Shown here in pieces: positions 44,581 to 53,751 of a stretch of 64,000 bases of DNA. The notes under the pieces were generated by a model. It saw only the letters and a program-made list of their open reading frames with translations. It did not search any database and was not told the DNA's origin. The stretch's first letter is position 1, and every line of letters starts with the position of its first letter. The position numbers and the translations under genes are program-made. Origin of the DNA: Pseudoxanthomonas sp. J35. Its GTDB lineage: Bacteria; Pseudomonadota; Gammaproteobacteria; Xanthomonadales; Xanthomonadaceae. The DNA is taken from assembly GCF_000513995.1 (NCBI RefSeq), contig NZ_AZVB01000009.1:89933-153932 (forward strand), in the 5' to 3' direction.

Positions 44581-46001
44581 GTGGCGGCGAATTCGGTATC
44601 CGTACCTGGCTGGTCGGCGCCAGCTACCTGGTGGCGGCCACGCTGTTCCTGCTGGGCCTGCAGCGCATGGCCTCGCCGGCCACGGCGCGCAGCGGCATCC
44701 ACTGGGCCGGCGTGGGCATGCTGCTGGCCACCGCGGCGACCTTCCTGCTGCCGGGCCTGCACAACCTGCCGCTGATCGTGGTGGCGCTGGTGATCGGCAC
44801 GGTGGCCGCGTGGATCTCCGGCAAGAAGGTGGCGATCACCGATATGCCGCAGATGGTCGCGCTGTACAACGGCATGGGCGGCGGTTCGGCCGCGGCCATC
44901 GGCGCGGTGGAGCTGCTGCGCTTCTCGGCGCTGGCGCGGGGTGGCGAAGTCGCCGTCGCGGGACCGGGCGTGGTGGTGCTGACCCTGGCGGTACTCGGCT
45001 CGGCGATCGGCGCGGTGTCGCTGTCCGGTTCGATCATCGCCTGGGCCAAGCTCGACGGCCGCCTCGACAAGCGGGTGGTGTTTCCCGGGCAGCAGGCGCT
45101 CAACCTGCTGGTCGCGGTGGCGATGGTGGTGCTGGGCGTGCTCGCCGCCACCACGTTGCAGCCGTGGGCGATCGTCGCCTTCTTCCTGGTCGCGCTGCTG
45201 CTGGGCGTGCTGATGACCCTGCCGATCGGCGGCGCCGACATGCCGGTGGTGATCTCGCTGTACAACGCCTTCACCGGCCTGGCGGTGTCGTTCGAGGGCT
45301 ACGTGCTCGGCAACGAGGCGCTGATCATCGCCGGCATGATGGTCGGCGCGGCCGGCATCCTGCTGACCCGGCTGATGGCCAAGGCGATGAACCGGCCGAT
45401 CTCCGGCGTGCTGTTCGGCAGCTTCGGCGGCGGCGGGCAGGCGCAGGAGATCAGCGGCTCGCAGAAGCCGATCGAGGCCGGCGACGTGGCGGCGATGATG
45501 GCCTACGCCGAGCGCGTGGTGATCGTGCCCGGCTACGGCCTGGCCGTGGCCCAGGCCCAGCACAAGATCTGGGAGCTGGCGCAGCGCCTGATCGACCGTG
45601 GGGTCAAGGTGAAGTTCGCGATCCATCCGGTGGCCGGGCGCATGCCTGGCCACATGAACGTGCTGCTGGCCGAGGCCGGCGTGCCCTACGACCTGATCGC
45701 GGACATGGACGACATCAACCCGGAGTTCCCGACCACCGACGTGTCGCTGGTGATCGGCGCCAACGACGTGGTCAACCCGGTGGCCAGGACCGACCCGGCC
45801 AGCCCGATCTACGGCATGCCGATCCTGGACGTGGTCGAGTCGAAGAACGTGGTGGTGATCAAGCGCGGGAAGGGCACCGGCTTCGCCGGCATCGAGAATG
45901 CGCTGTTCTACGCCGACAACACCCGCATGCTCTACGGCGACGGCGCGGAAATGGCCAGCGCGCTGGTCAGCGAACTGAAGGCGCTGGACGGCGGGCACTG
46001 A
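44577..46001 (+). CDS. pntB: NAD(P) transhydrogenase subunit beta
   Basis: 474 residues. The N-terminal two thirds hold nine or so membrane helices (VGMLLATAATFLLPGL; MPQMVALYNGMGGGSAAAIG; ADMPVVISLYNAFTGLAVSFEGYVL). The C-terminal part is the NADP(H)-binding domain III: VVIVPGYGLAVAQAQH, HPVAGRMPGHMNVLLAEAGVPYD, DVSLVIGANDVVNP and KRGKGTGFAGIENALFY. It couples proton entry to hydride transfer from NADH to NADP+. Last gene of the unit, with a hairpin 18 bp after it. Confidence 0.96.
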   Translation: MSGGEFGIRTWLVGASYLVAATLFLLGLQRMASPATARSGIHWAGVGMLLATAATFLLPGLHNLPLIVVALVIGTVAAWISGKKVAITDMPQMVALYNGMGGGSAAAIGAVELLRFSALARGGEVAVAGPGVVVLTLAVLGSAIGAVSLSGSIIAWAKLDGRLDKRVVFPGQQALNLLVAVAMVVLGVLAATTLQPWAIVAFFLVALLLGVLMTLPIGGADMPVVISLYNAFTGLAVSFEGYVLGNEALIIAGMMVGAAGILLTRLMAKAMNRPISGVLFGSFGGGGQAQEISGSQKPIEAGDVAAMMAYAERVVIVPGYGLAVAQAQHKIWELAQRLIDRGVKVKFAIHPVAGRMPGHMNVLLAEAGVPYDLIADMDDINPEFPTTDVSLVIGANDVVNPVARTDPASPIYGMPILDVVESKNVVVIKRGKGTGFAGIENALFYADNTRMLYGDGAEMASALVSELKALDGGH

Positions 46002-46016
46002 GTCCGGTCCCGATGA

Positions 46017-46041
46017 AAAGGCCCGGGCAGATGCCCGGGCC
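46017..46041 (-). terminator. Hairpin with T-run on the minus strand
   Basis: Perfect 9-bp stem (46020-46028 with 46033-46041, loop AGAT). Read on the minus strand it is followed by TTTT, so it terminates transcription coming from the TonB receptor remnant side. On the plus strand it may still help stop pntB transcripts but has no T-run. Confidence 0.65.
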
Positions 46042-46220
46042 GGGTCCGCGAGGCGACGGTCGCATGCATGCGCATGGGCCGGGCGCACCCGCCTGGGAGG
46101 GGAAGGTCGCGGCCCCGTCCAGCATCGCCGGTCCACGCCGCATCCGGTGTGCCGGCTGGCATCAGCCGCATGTACGCAGGTTGCGATCCGGCAGCCACGC
46201 CACGTGCATGTGACCGGACC

Positions 46221-46248
46221 AGCCACGGCACCAGGTGGTGCCGTGGCT
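46221..46248 (-). terminator. Hairpin after the TonB receptor remnant
   Basis: Perfect 12-bp stem AGCCACGGCACC with its complement (46221-46232 and 46237-46248, loop AGGT), 17 bp downstream of the receptor stop on the minus strand. No T-run follows directly. Confidence 0.5.
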
Positions 46249-46265
46249 TCCCTGCTTCGGCCGGC

Positions 46266-46822
46266 TCAGAAGCGCTGCTGGTACTTCATGTACACGAAGC
46301 GGCCGATGTCGAACTGGCCGGAGTAGGACACGCTGGAGCTGGGCTGGCTGTACAGCACCGGGCCGACGTGGTCGAACGCGTTCTTGGCGCCGACCGCCAC
46401 GGTGCCCCGCCATGGCGTGTTCCAGCGCAGCTCCAGGTCGTGGAAGGTGTCGGCGCCGACCCGCCGGATCGCGCGGGTCTGCGCCGGGTTGGCGGCCACG
46501 TAGTCCGGGTCAGAGCATTCCTCCGGGAACAGCGCCGCCGAGAGGCAGGTTTCCTTCTGCGAGGAGTAGTAGCGCGCCCCAGGTCGCGCCCCACGGCCCG
46601 TGCTCCCAGCTGAGGCTGGCGTTGGAGCGGACGCGGAAGGTGCCGACGAAACCGGGCGAGGTCGCCCAGCCGACCAGCTGCTGCGGCAGCGTGTCGGGGC
46701 TGGTGTCGGTCTTGATTTCGTCGCGGACGGTGTAGGTGCTTTGCCACATCAGGGCGAAACGGCCGAAGTCCGTGTCCATCCGGTAGCTGAGGTCGAAGTC
46801 GAAGCCCTCGGCCTGGGGGCGC
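46266..46822 (-). pseudogene. TonB-dependent receptor, 3' remnant with frameshift
   Basis: The remaining part encodes C-terminal beta-barrel strands of a large TonB-dependent receptor: AEGFDFDLSYRMDTDFGRF, LVGWATSPGFVGTFRVRSNASLSWEHG, then in another frame RYYSSQKETCLSAALFP, DTFHDLELRWNTPW, VAVGAKNAFDHVGPVLYSQ and the terminal YMKYQQRF. The frames join at the GCGCGC-like run near 46575, where loss of two bases fits. The usual plug and first barrel strands are missing; the homology stops near 46822, where a plus-strand aminotransferase-like remnant begins. The gene is doubly broken and should not give a receptor. Confidence 0.88.
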
Positions 46823-47041
46823 GGGCACGACGCCGCCGACGGCGACGCGCTGATCGCCCATGCCCGCACCCGTGGGCTGGCGCTGTATCCGATCGCGCCG
46901 TACTACCTCGAGCCGCCCGACCGCGCCGGCCTGCTGCTGGGCTTCGCCAGCCTCGGCACTGCCGAGATCCGCGAGGCAGTGGCGCTGTTCGCGCGCTGCC
47001 TGGACGACATGGAGGGAAGGTCCGCCACGCCGGCGGCGTGA
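46823..47041 (+). pseudogene. MocR/PdxR-type regulator (aminotransferase domain), 3' remnant
   Basis: In frame to the TGA at 47039-47041 the sequence reads DAADGDALIAHARTRGLALY, PIAPYYLEPP, LLLGFASLGTAEIREAVALF and RCLDDME. This is the usual C-terminus of the fold-type I aminotransferase domain in MocR-type GntR regulators. No start or N-terminal DNA-binding part is present: upstream of about 46823 the DNA is TonB receptor sequence on the other strand. The two remnants therefore lie tail-out around one junction, as expected if a deletion removed both 5' ends and the shared promoter region. Confidence 0.75.
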
Positions 47042-47051
47042 CCCGTGGAAC

Positions 47052-47486
47052 TCAGCGTCCCGCGCGCCACGCCAGCAGCGGCGCGGCGGCCAGGCACAGC
47101 AGGTCCAGGCCGGTGTTGGCCATCCGCGACAGGAACCAGACGTGCCAGGCGCCCATCTTCGGCGCCGCTTCCCATGGCGCCAGGCCCATCTGCCCGCCGA
47201 TGTGGCCGGCGGCGACGAACCACTGCACCGCCACGACCATCGCCACGGTGGCCAGGGCCGCCAGCAGGCGCCGCGGCCAGCCGGCCGCCATCCCGCCCAG
47301 GCGCAGCATCCACGCCGCTTCCAGCCCCGCCAGCAGCGCCACCCAGCCGTGCTGGCGGTCGGTGGCCAGGGCCAGCGACGTCCACGCCACGACCATGGTC
47401 ACCGTCCCCAGCACGAGCATGAACGGCCACAGCCAGCGCGCGGGCGGCGGGTGGGCGGATGGCCGGGGAGATGGTGCGGGCGACAT
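47052..47486 (-). CDS. Hypothetical membrane protein
   Basis: 144 residues from ATG 47486. A Pro/Ser-rich N-terminus (SPAPSPRPSAHPPP) precedes four hydrophobic segments: about 22-42 (WPFMLVLGTVTMVVAWTSLAL), 49-66, 73-94 (LLAALATVAMVVAVQWFVAAG) and 121-140. No family is recognised. It begins 140 bp from the divergent sufT gene. Codon use looks like that of its neighbours. A real but unidentified small membrane protein is the best reading. Confidence 0.6.
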   Translation of the reverse strand: MSPAPSPRPSAHPPPARWLWPFMLVLGTVTMVVAWTSLALATDRQHGWVALLAGLEAAWMLRLGGMAAGWPRRLLAALATVAMVVAVQWFVAAGHIGGQMGLAPWEAAPKMGAWHVWFLSRMANTGLDLLCLAAAPLLAWRAGR

Positions 47487-47550
47487 CGACGGGGGGTCCG
47501 GTAAGAGGCCGTCAAGGATACGCGCAGGCCGCGTGAGGCGGGGCATCGGC

Positions 47551-47556
47551 TAGAAT
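47551..47556 (+). promoter_or_regulatory. Candidate -10 element (TAGAAT) for sufT
   Basis: GGCTAGAATTG lies 69 bp before the sufT ATG, matching the element before gap. No clear -35. Confidence 0.35.
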
Positions 47557-47625
47557 TGACGGCCTCCCCCCACGCCGGCCAGGGCCTGCCTTGCAGGTGC
47601 GAGCCTGCAGCCCCATATCGGTCCC

Positions 47626-48177
47626 ATGTACTCCCGCAGCAGCGAACCCGTCCGTTTCGAGCGCGACTGCGCCGCCGTCATGGTGCCGCAGGGCGAAGCC
47701 GTGACCCTGCCCGCCGGCAGCGTCGGCTACATCACCCAGGGCCTCGGCGGCAGCTACACCGTCTTCGTCGAAGGCAACCTGTTCCGGATCGCCGGCAAGG
47801 ACGCGGACGCGATCGGGAAGGAGCCCGAGCCCGAGCTGGAACTGCCTGCCGACGCCGGCGACGAGGAAGTCGAGGCGATGGTCTGGCGCCAGCTGCGCAC
47901 CTGCTTCGACCCGGAAATCCCGTTCAACATCGTCGACCTGGGCCTGGTCTACGAGGCCAACCTGCGCCACCGCGACGACGGCACCCGCGCGATCGACGTG
48001 AAGATGACCCTGACCGCGCCCGGCTGCGGCATGGGCGAGATCCTGGTCGACGACGTGCGCAGCAAGCTGGAGCAGATCCCGACCATCAGCGAGGCCGACG
48101 TCGAGCTGGTCTTCGACCCGCCGTGGGGCCGGCACATGATGTCCGAGGCCGCGCGCCTGGAAACCGGGATGTTCTGA
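47626..48177 (+). CDS. sufT: Putative Fe-S cluster assembly protein SufT
   Basis: 183 residues. The N-terminal region (VMVPQGEAVTLPAGSVGYITQGLGGSYTVFV) and the DUF59/MIP18 domain from about 85 (CFDPEIPFNIVDLGLVYEA, KMTLTAPGCGMGEILVDDV, VELVFDPPWGRHMMS) match SufT. The conserved Cys in APGCGMG is present. SufT helps maturation of Fe-S proteins, mainly under high demand. The other suf genes are not in the window. It is divergent from the small membrane protein gene and followed by a REPIN. Confidence 0.93.
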   Translation: MYSRSSEPVRFERDCAAVMVPQGEAVTLPAGSVGYITQGLGGSYTVFVEGNLFRIAGKDADAIGKEPEPELELPADAGDEEVEAMVWRQLRTCFDPEIPFNIVDLGLVYEANLRHRDDGTRAIDVKMTLTAPGCGMGEILVDDVRSKLEQIPTISEADVELVFDPPWGRHMMSEAARLETGMF

Positions 48178-48227
48178 TCGCGCCAGCGATCGGAGCAGCG
48201 GCGTTGCCGCGGAGGCGACCGCCCCCC

Positions 48228-48307
48228 GTAGAGTCGGGCTTGCCCGACTCCCCCGCATGATGTCGCCATTCCCCCCGAGAAAAGCAGCGGGGCAAGCCCC
48301 GCTCTAC
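48228..48307. repeat. REPIN: two inverted GTAG-headed REP elements
   Basis: REP 1 at 48228-48250 reads GTAG followed by the palindrome AGTCGGGCTTGCCCGACT. REP 2 at 48286-48307 is the same type in reverse, GTAG followed by AGCGGGGCTTGCCCCGCT on the minus strand. They are 35 bp apart and point toward each other. The GTAG head and stem-loop body are the marks of REP elements mobilised by REP-associated tyrosine transposases; no such gene is in the window. It fills the 197-bp gap between sufT and ybaK. Confidence 0.85.
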
Positions 48308-48374
48308 AAAGGCGCCGGCGAGGCTGCAAGGCGGCTGGCGCGCGCAACGTCGCCAGCGCCCCCGTCCATTCCGG

Positions 48375-48863
48375 TTACGCCCGGCTGATCGGCGCCACCT
48401 GCGCCCGCAGCACGCGCACCGCGTCCGCCGGCGCCAGTTCCAGCAGCAGGCCGCGCTGGCCGGCGTTGATGTAGACGCTGGCTTCGGCCGTCGCGTCCTG
48501 CTCGAACCACACCGGCGCCGGTCGCTGCTGCCCGAACGGACTGATGCCGCCGACCTTGTAGCCCGTGCGGCGCTCGGCCTCGGGCACTTCCATCATCCGC
48601 GCCGCCTTGCCGCCGGCCGCCGCGGCCAACGCCTTCGGCTGCAGCTGGCGGTCGCTGGGCAGGACCACGCATACCGCGCGCGAATCCACCCACGCCATCA
48701 GCGTCTTCAGCACCCGCGAGGGTGGCACGCCCAGCGCCGCGGCCGCCTGCAGGCCCTTGCCGCCCGCGCTGGCCTGGGCGTCGGCGTGGTAGTCGTACGG
48801 GTGCAACCGGTAGGCGATCCCGGCCGCATCGAGCGCGCGCGTGGCCCGGGTCGCCATCGACAT
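48375..48863 (-). CDS. ybaK: YbaK/EbsC-type aminoacyl-tRNA deacylase
   Basis: 162 residues. Family features: ALDAAGIAYRLHPYDY at the N-terminus, GVPPSRVLKTLMAW with the catalytic Lys, ALAAAAGGKAARMMEVPEAERRTGYKVGGISPFGQ, and VYINAGQRGLLLELAP. These proteins hydrolyse mischarged Cys-tRNA(Pro) and related species in trans. An ATG two codons inside (MATRATRAL) is an alternative start. It lies 10 bp after the asparaginase gene on the same strand. Confidence 0.92.
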   Translation of the reverse strand: MSMATRATRALDAAGIAYRLHPYDYHADAQASAGGKGLQAAAALGVPPSRVLKTLMAWVDSRAVCVVLPSDRQLQPKALAAAAGGKAARMMEVPEAERRTGYKVGGISPFGQQRPAPVWFEQDATAEASVYINAGQRGLLLELAPADAVRVLRAQVAPISRA

Positions 48864-48873
48864 GGGCCTGGCC

Positions 48874-49359
48874 TCAGATCGACTCGAAGCGGTTGGCGGC
48901 GACGTTCTTGCGGACCTTGTCGGGGTCCCAGATCAGCCCGTTCATGGCGATGTACACGCCTTCCGGCAGCGACTGCACCGCGCCGATCGCGCAGCCGATG
49001 TTGAATTCCGCGTCCGAGCCGCGGAAGCGCGCCGGGCTCAGCGCGCCGGTCATCACGATGGTCTTGCCGGGGATCGTCTTCAGCACCTTGCCGGTCTGCA
49101 CCATGCTGTCCGTGCCGTGGGTGACCAGCACGTGGCGGGTCGGCTGGGCCGCGATCGTGGCGCGGACCAGCTCGCGGTCCTCGTCGGTGATGTGCAGCGA
49201 GTCCTTGCGCAGGATCGGGATCACGCTGAAGCGGAAGCTCACGCCCAGCTCGCGCAGGATCGTGCCGATCTGCGGTTCGCCGATCTGGTAGTCGGACTTG
49301 TCGTCGAAGTAGATCTTGTCGATGGTGCCGCCGGTGGTGACGATCAGCAGTTCTTCCAT
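48874..49359 (-). CDS. Single-domain asparaginase family protein
   Basis: 161 residues from ATG 49359. The two threonine motifs of asparaginases are both present: IVTTGGTIDKIY near the N-terminus and VLVTHGTDSMVQTGKVL near residue 90, followed by KTIVMTGALSPARF. Full asparaginases are about 320-340 residues with a second domain; this protein contains only the first, catalytic domain. Whether it hydrolyses asparagine is uncertain. Homologues of this short type are familiar in gammaproteobacteria. It is 10 bp upstream of ybaK in the same transcript. Confidence 0.85.
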   Translation of the reverse strand: MEELLIVTTGGTIDKIYFDDKSDYQIGEPQIGTILRELGVSFRFSVIPILRKDSLHITDEDRELVRATIAAQPTRHVLVTHGTDSMVQTGKVLKTIPGKTIVMTGALSPARFRGSDAEFNIGCAIGAVQSLPEGVYIAMNGLIWDPDKVRKNVAANRFESI

Positions 49360-49516
49360 TGCATTGCCCTGGCGCCGGCGCGGGCGCCGGACATGATCGG
49401 TGGGCGGGCCGGCAGGCCGGCGCCGCGAAGTGCGTCCATTATCGGTCCAAAGCCGGTGAAGGCCGTAGGCGTCGCATGCCGGAACGTCCAACGGCGCCAC
49501 GCAACGCGTGGAAGCC

Positions 49517-49857
49517 TCAGCCGCGGCGCCGCCCGAAGCGCGCCTGCAGCCCCGGCCAGCTCACCGTGACGACCACGACCAGCGACAGCACGATCGCCGG
49601 CCACGCGAACAGCGCCTCGCCCGGTCGGGTCCAGGCGACCATCACCCCGTGGCTGAACCAGCCCAGCGCGAACACGCCGCCCCAGAACGCCGAACGGCGG
49701 CCGCCGCGCCAGGCCGGCACGGCCAGCAGCAGCGGCGGCAGCGCGAACACCAGCAGCGCGGCGGCGGCATGGCGGTCGGCATGGAACCAGGCCGCATAGA
49801 GCAGGGCCAGCGCCAGCAGCGCGATGCCGGCGATGCGCGCGGAGGTCGGCGTTGCCA

Positions 49858-49858
<1 letters not shown>
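49517..49858 (-). CDS. DUF2069 small membrane protein
   Basis: 113 residues with four hydrophobic helices (IAGIALLALALLYAAWFHA; AALLVFALPPLLLAVPAW; AFWGGVFALGWFSHGVMVAW; WPAIVLSLVVVVTVSW). The GYFSHGV-like element GWFSHGVMVAWTRPGE is the DUF2069 mark. It commonly follows wrbA, as here, where its ATG overlaps the wrbA stop by one base. Function unknown. Confidence 0.87.
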
Positions 49859-51829
<1,971 letters not shown>

Positions 51830-51831
51830 CC

Positions 51832-52425
51832 ATGCGTCTTCCCTTCCCGCTCGCCGTGCTGGCGCTGCCGCTGCTGCTGGCCGCCTGCACGCAGCAGTCG
51901 CCGGCACCCGCCGCGCAACCCGACTCGACCTCCGCGGCTCCGGCCGCGCCCGAAGCGACGGCTGCGCCTGCCGGACCCGAAGCGCCGCCACCGGGCGTGG
52001 TCGAGCGCACCGCGGAGCAGCCGCGGTTCTCGGCCCTGGCGGTGGACGGGAAGATGTACGACCTGGCCGCGCACCGCGGCCGCTGGGTGGTGGTGAACTT
52101 CTGGGCCACCTGGTGCAAGCCGTGCCTGAAGGAAATGCCCGAGCTGTCGGCGCTGCACACCATGCGCGAGAACATCGAGGTGGTGGGCCTGGCCTACGAG
52201 GACGCCACGGTCGAGGAGATGCGCGCCTTCCTCGCCGAGCACCCGGTTTCGTACCCGATCGTGATCCTCGATCCGCTGAGCCCGCCGCAGGATTTCGCCA
52301 CGCCGCGCGGGCTGCCGATGACCTACCTGCTGTCGCCGGACGGCAAGGTCGCGCGCCAGTTCCTCGGGCCGGTCACCGCCTACGACATCGAGACCGCGAT
52401 CGGTTCCGGAGGCGGGGCGCCATGA
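51832..52425 (+). CDS. TlpA-like thioredoxin lipoprotein
   Basis: 197 residues. Lipobox LLAAC (Cys19) is followed by a Pro/Ala-rich linker to about 58 and a thioredoxin fold with the redox pair Cys95 and Cys98 (FWATWCKPCLKEMPEL). The cis-Pro region is GLPMTYLLSPDGKV. Such proteins reduce disulphides in the periplasm, for example in cytochrome c or copper-centre assembly. The stop overlaps the acylphosphatase ATG (ATGA). Confidence 0.92.
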   Translation: MRLPFPLAVLALPLLLAACTQQSPAPAAQPDSTSAAPAAPEATAAPAGPEAPPPGVVERTAEQPRFSALAVDGKMYDLAAHRGRWVVVNFWATWCKPCLKEMPELSALHTMRENIEVVGLAYEDATVEEMRAFLAEHPVSYPIVILDPLSPPQDFATPRGLPMTYLLSPDGKVARQFLGPVTAYDIETAIGSGGGAP

Positions 52426-52706
52426 ACGAGCCGCGCCAGGCCCGGCGCTGGCGGGTGCGCGGCCGCGTGCAGGGCGTGTACTTCCGCGCCTCCACCCGCG
52501 AGCAGGCGCTGCGGCTGGAGCTGGACGGAAGCGCGGTCAACCTCGACGACGGCAGCGTGGAAGTCGTGGCGGCAGGCCCGGAAGTTGCCCTGGGCGAGCT
52601 GGAGCGGTGGCTGCGGGTCGGTCCGCCGGCGGCGCGGGTCGAGGTGCTGGAGCGCCTGGAGGCGCCGGATGCCGGCCAGGTGCCGGCGGGATTCGCGATC
52701 GGCTGA
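52422..52706 (+). CDS. acyP: Acylphosphatase
   Basis: 94 residues, the usual size. The catalytic residues are Arg22 (GVYFRAST) and Asn40 (AVNLDDGSVEV), placed as in the family. It hydrolyses acyl-phosphates such as carbamoyl or 1,3-bisphosphoglycerate. Overlaps the TlpA-like gene by 4 bp and is convergent with moaB, ending 22 bp from it. Confidence 0.94.
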   Translation: MNEPRQARRWRVRGRVQGVYFRASTREQALRLELDGSAVNLDDGSVEVVAAGPEVALGELERWLRVGPPAARVEVLERLEAPDAGQVPAGFAIG

Positions 52707-52728
52707 TCGCCGGCCGAGCGCGGTCGCG

Positions 52729-53253
52729 TCACTCGCGCAGGCGCGGGCGCAGCGTGGCGAGGTTGCAGGGCCGCGTCCGCGAGTCGAGCTGGTGGCGGAT
52801 GATCCGCTCCCAGGCGGTGCGGCAGGCCGAGGTCGAGCCGGGCAGGGCGAACAGGAAGGTGGCGTTGGCCAGTCCGGCGAAGGCGCGCGACTGCAGCGAG
52901 GAGGTGCCGATCTCCTCGAAGCTCGCGGCGCGGAACAGTTCGCCGAAGCCGGGCATTTCCTTGTCGAGCAGGGGCAGCAGCGCTTCCGGGGTGGAATCGC
53001 GCCCGGTGAAGCCGGTGCCGCCGGTGACCAGGATCCCGTCGACCTGCGGATCGGCGATCCACTGCGAGACGACGGCGCGCAGGCGGTAGCGGTCGTCCGG
53101 GAGCAGGTCGCGGGCATGGACGCGATGTCCCGCCTCGGCGAGCGCGCCGGCGAGCCAGTCCCCGGAGGTGTCGTTGTCCGGCGTGCGCGTGTCCGACACG
53201 GTCAGCACGCAGACGTTGAGCGGAATGAAGTCGGGGCTGGCGGTCATGGGCAT
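52729..53253 (-). CDS. moaB: Molybdenum cofactor biosynthesis protein B
   Basis: 174 residues; MTASPDFIPL two codons in is an alternative start. MoaB/MogA fold: LNVCVLTVSDTRTPDNDTSG, VDGILVTGGTGFTGRDSTPEAL, MPGFGELFRAASFEEIGTSSLQSRAFAG and FALPGSTSACRTAW. It adenylylates molybdopterin (MogA-like role) during Moco synthesis; modABC at 17.5-19.7 kb supplies molybdate. TATAGG just before the start may be the -10 of a leaderless transcript; no ribosome-binding site is seen. Confidence 0.94.
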   Translation of the reverse strand: MPMTASPDFIPLNVCVLTVSDTRTPDNDTSGDWLAGALAEAGHRVHARDLLPDDRYRLRAVVSQWIADPQVDGILVTGGTGFTGRDSTPEALLPLLDKEMPGFGELFRAASFEEIGTSSLQSRAFAGLANATFLFALPGSTSACRTAWERIIRHQLDSRTRPCNLATLRPRLRE

Positions 53254-53751
53254 AGCCTATACGCGCCGGCCCCTTTGCGTGGCCAGCGCCCGAGTTCATT
53301 CCCGGCGCGGCGCAAGCAGCACAGGGATGTGCTGCGGTCGCGCGTTGGAGCAGGACGCGGAACCACGCGATGCGCCATACCCCCTTGGGGCGGCGGCCCC
53401 GTCCGGAGCCTGCGCTGCCACCAGGTGTGCTTGCCGATGCTTCCACTCCTGCCGTTGAGGGCGCGAGCAGAGGTGCGGTGAACTCGGGGCGATGGGGACG
53501 CGGCAGGCAGTCACCCGGATGCGGCCTTCGGCCTTATCCGGGCTACGTACAGCCCGCTGATGCTTTCGCTCTTGCCGTTCAGGGCGCGGGCAGGGTGCGG
53601 TGAACTTGGAGCAACCGATGAGGACGCGGCAGGCAGTACCCCGGATGCGGCCTTCGGCCTTATCCGGGCTACGTACACCTCGCGTCGTCGTGGACTTCGG
53701 CGCAGCGCCCGTCCGGGGCCCTTGTCGCGTGTGTTGTGGTTGGTAGCGGGC
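53254..53751. other. 498-bp gene-free region between moaB and prfA
   Basis: No supported coding frame. The left part (53254-53435) has no clear signal apart from mixed GC-rich sequence. The right part holds two tandem repeat units with REP elements, described separately. The end (53685-53751) is the 3' flank of prfA. Confidence 0.75.
53436..53684. repeat. Two tandem ~124-bp direct repeats, each carrying a REP element
   Basis: Unit A (53436-53558) and unit B (53559-53684) share long blocks, for example GGACGCGGCAGGCAGT and CCGGATGCGGCCTTCGGCC. Each ends with a REP-like palindrome: 53514-53546 and 53640-53672, which on the minus strand read GTAG then CCCGGATAAGGCC, loop GAA, and GGCCGCATCCGGG. 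The two REPs are identical over 33 bp while the spacer differs at many positions. The pair lies between moaB and prfA, downstream of both genes or of prfA only. Confidence 0.85.

Noticed and set aside
46600..47553. A 317-codon plus-strand frame over the pseudogene region
   Set aside because: It is the wrong frame over the MocR remnant and anti-sense to the 144-residue membrane protein; no homology is visible.
53436..53684. Possible CRISPR array
   Set aside because: Only two units of about 124 bp with similar, not unique, spacers, and no cas gene nearby. REP elements explain them.
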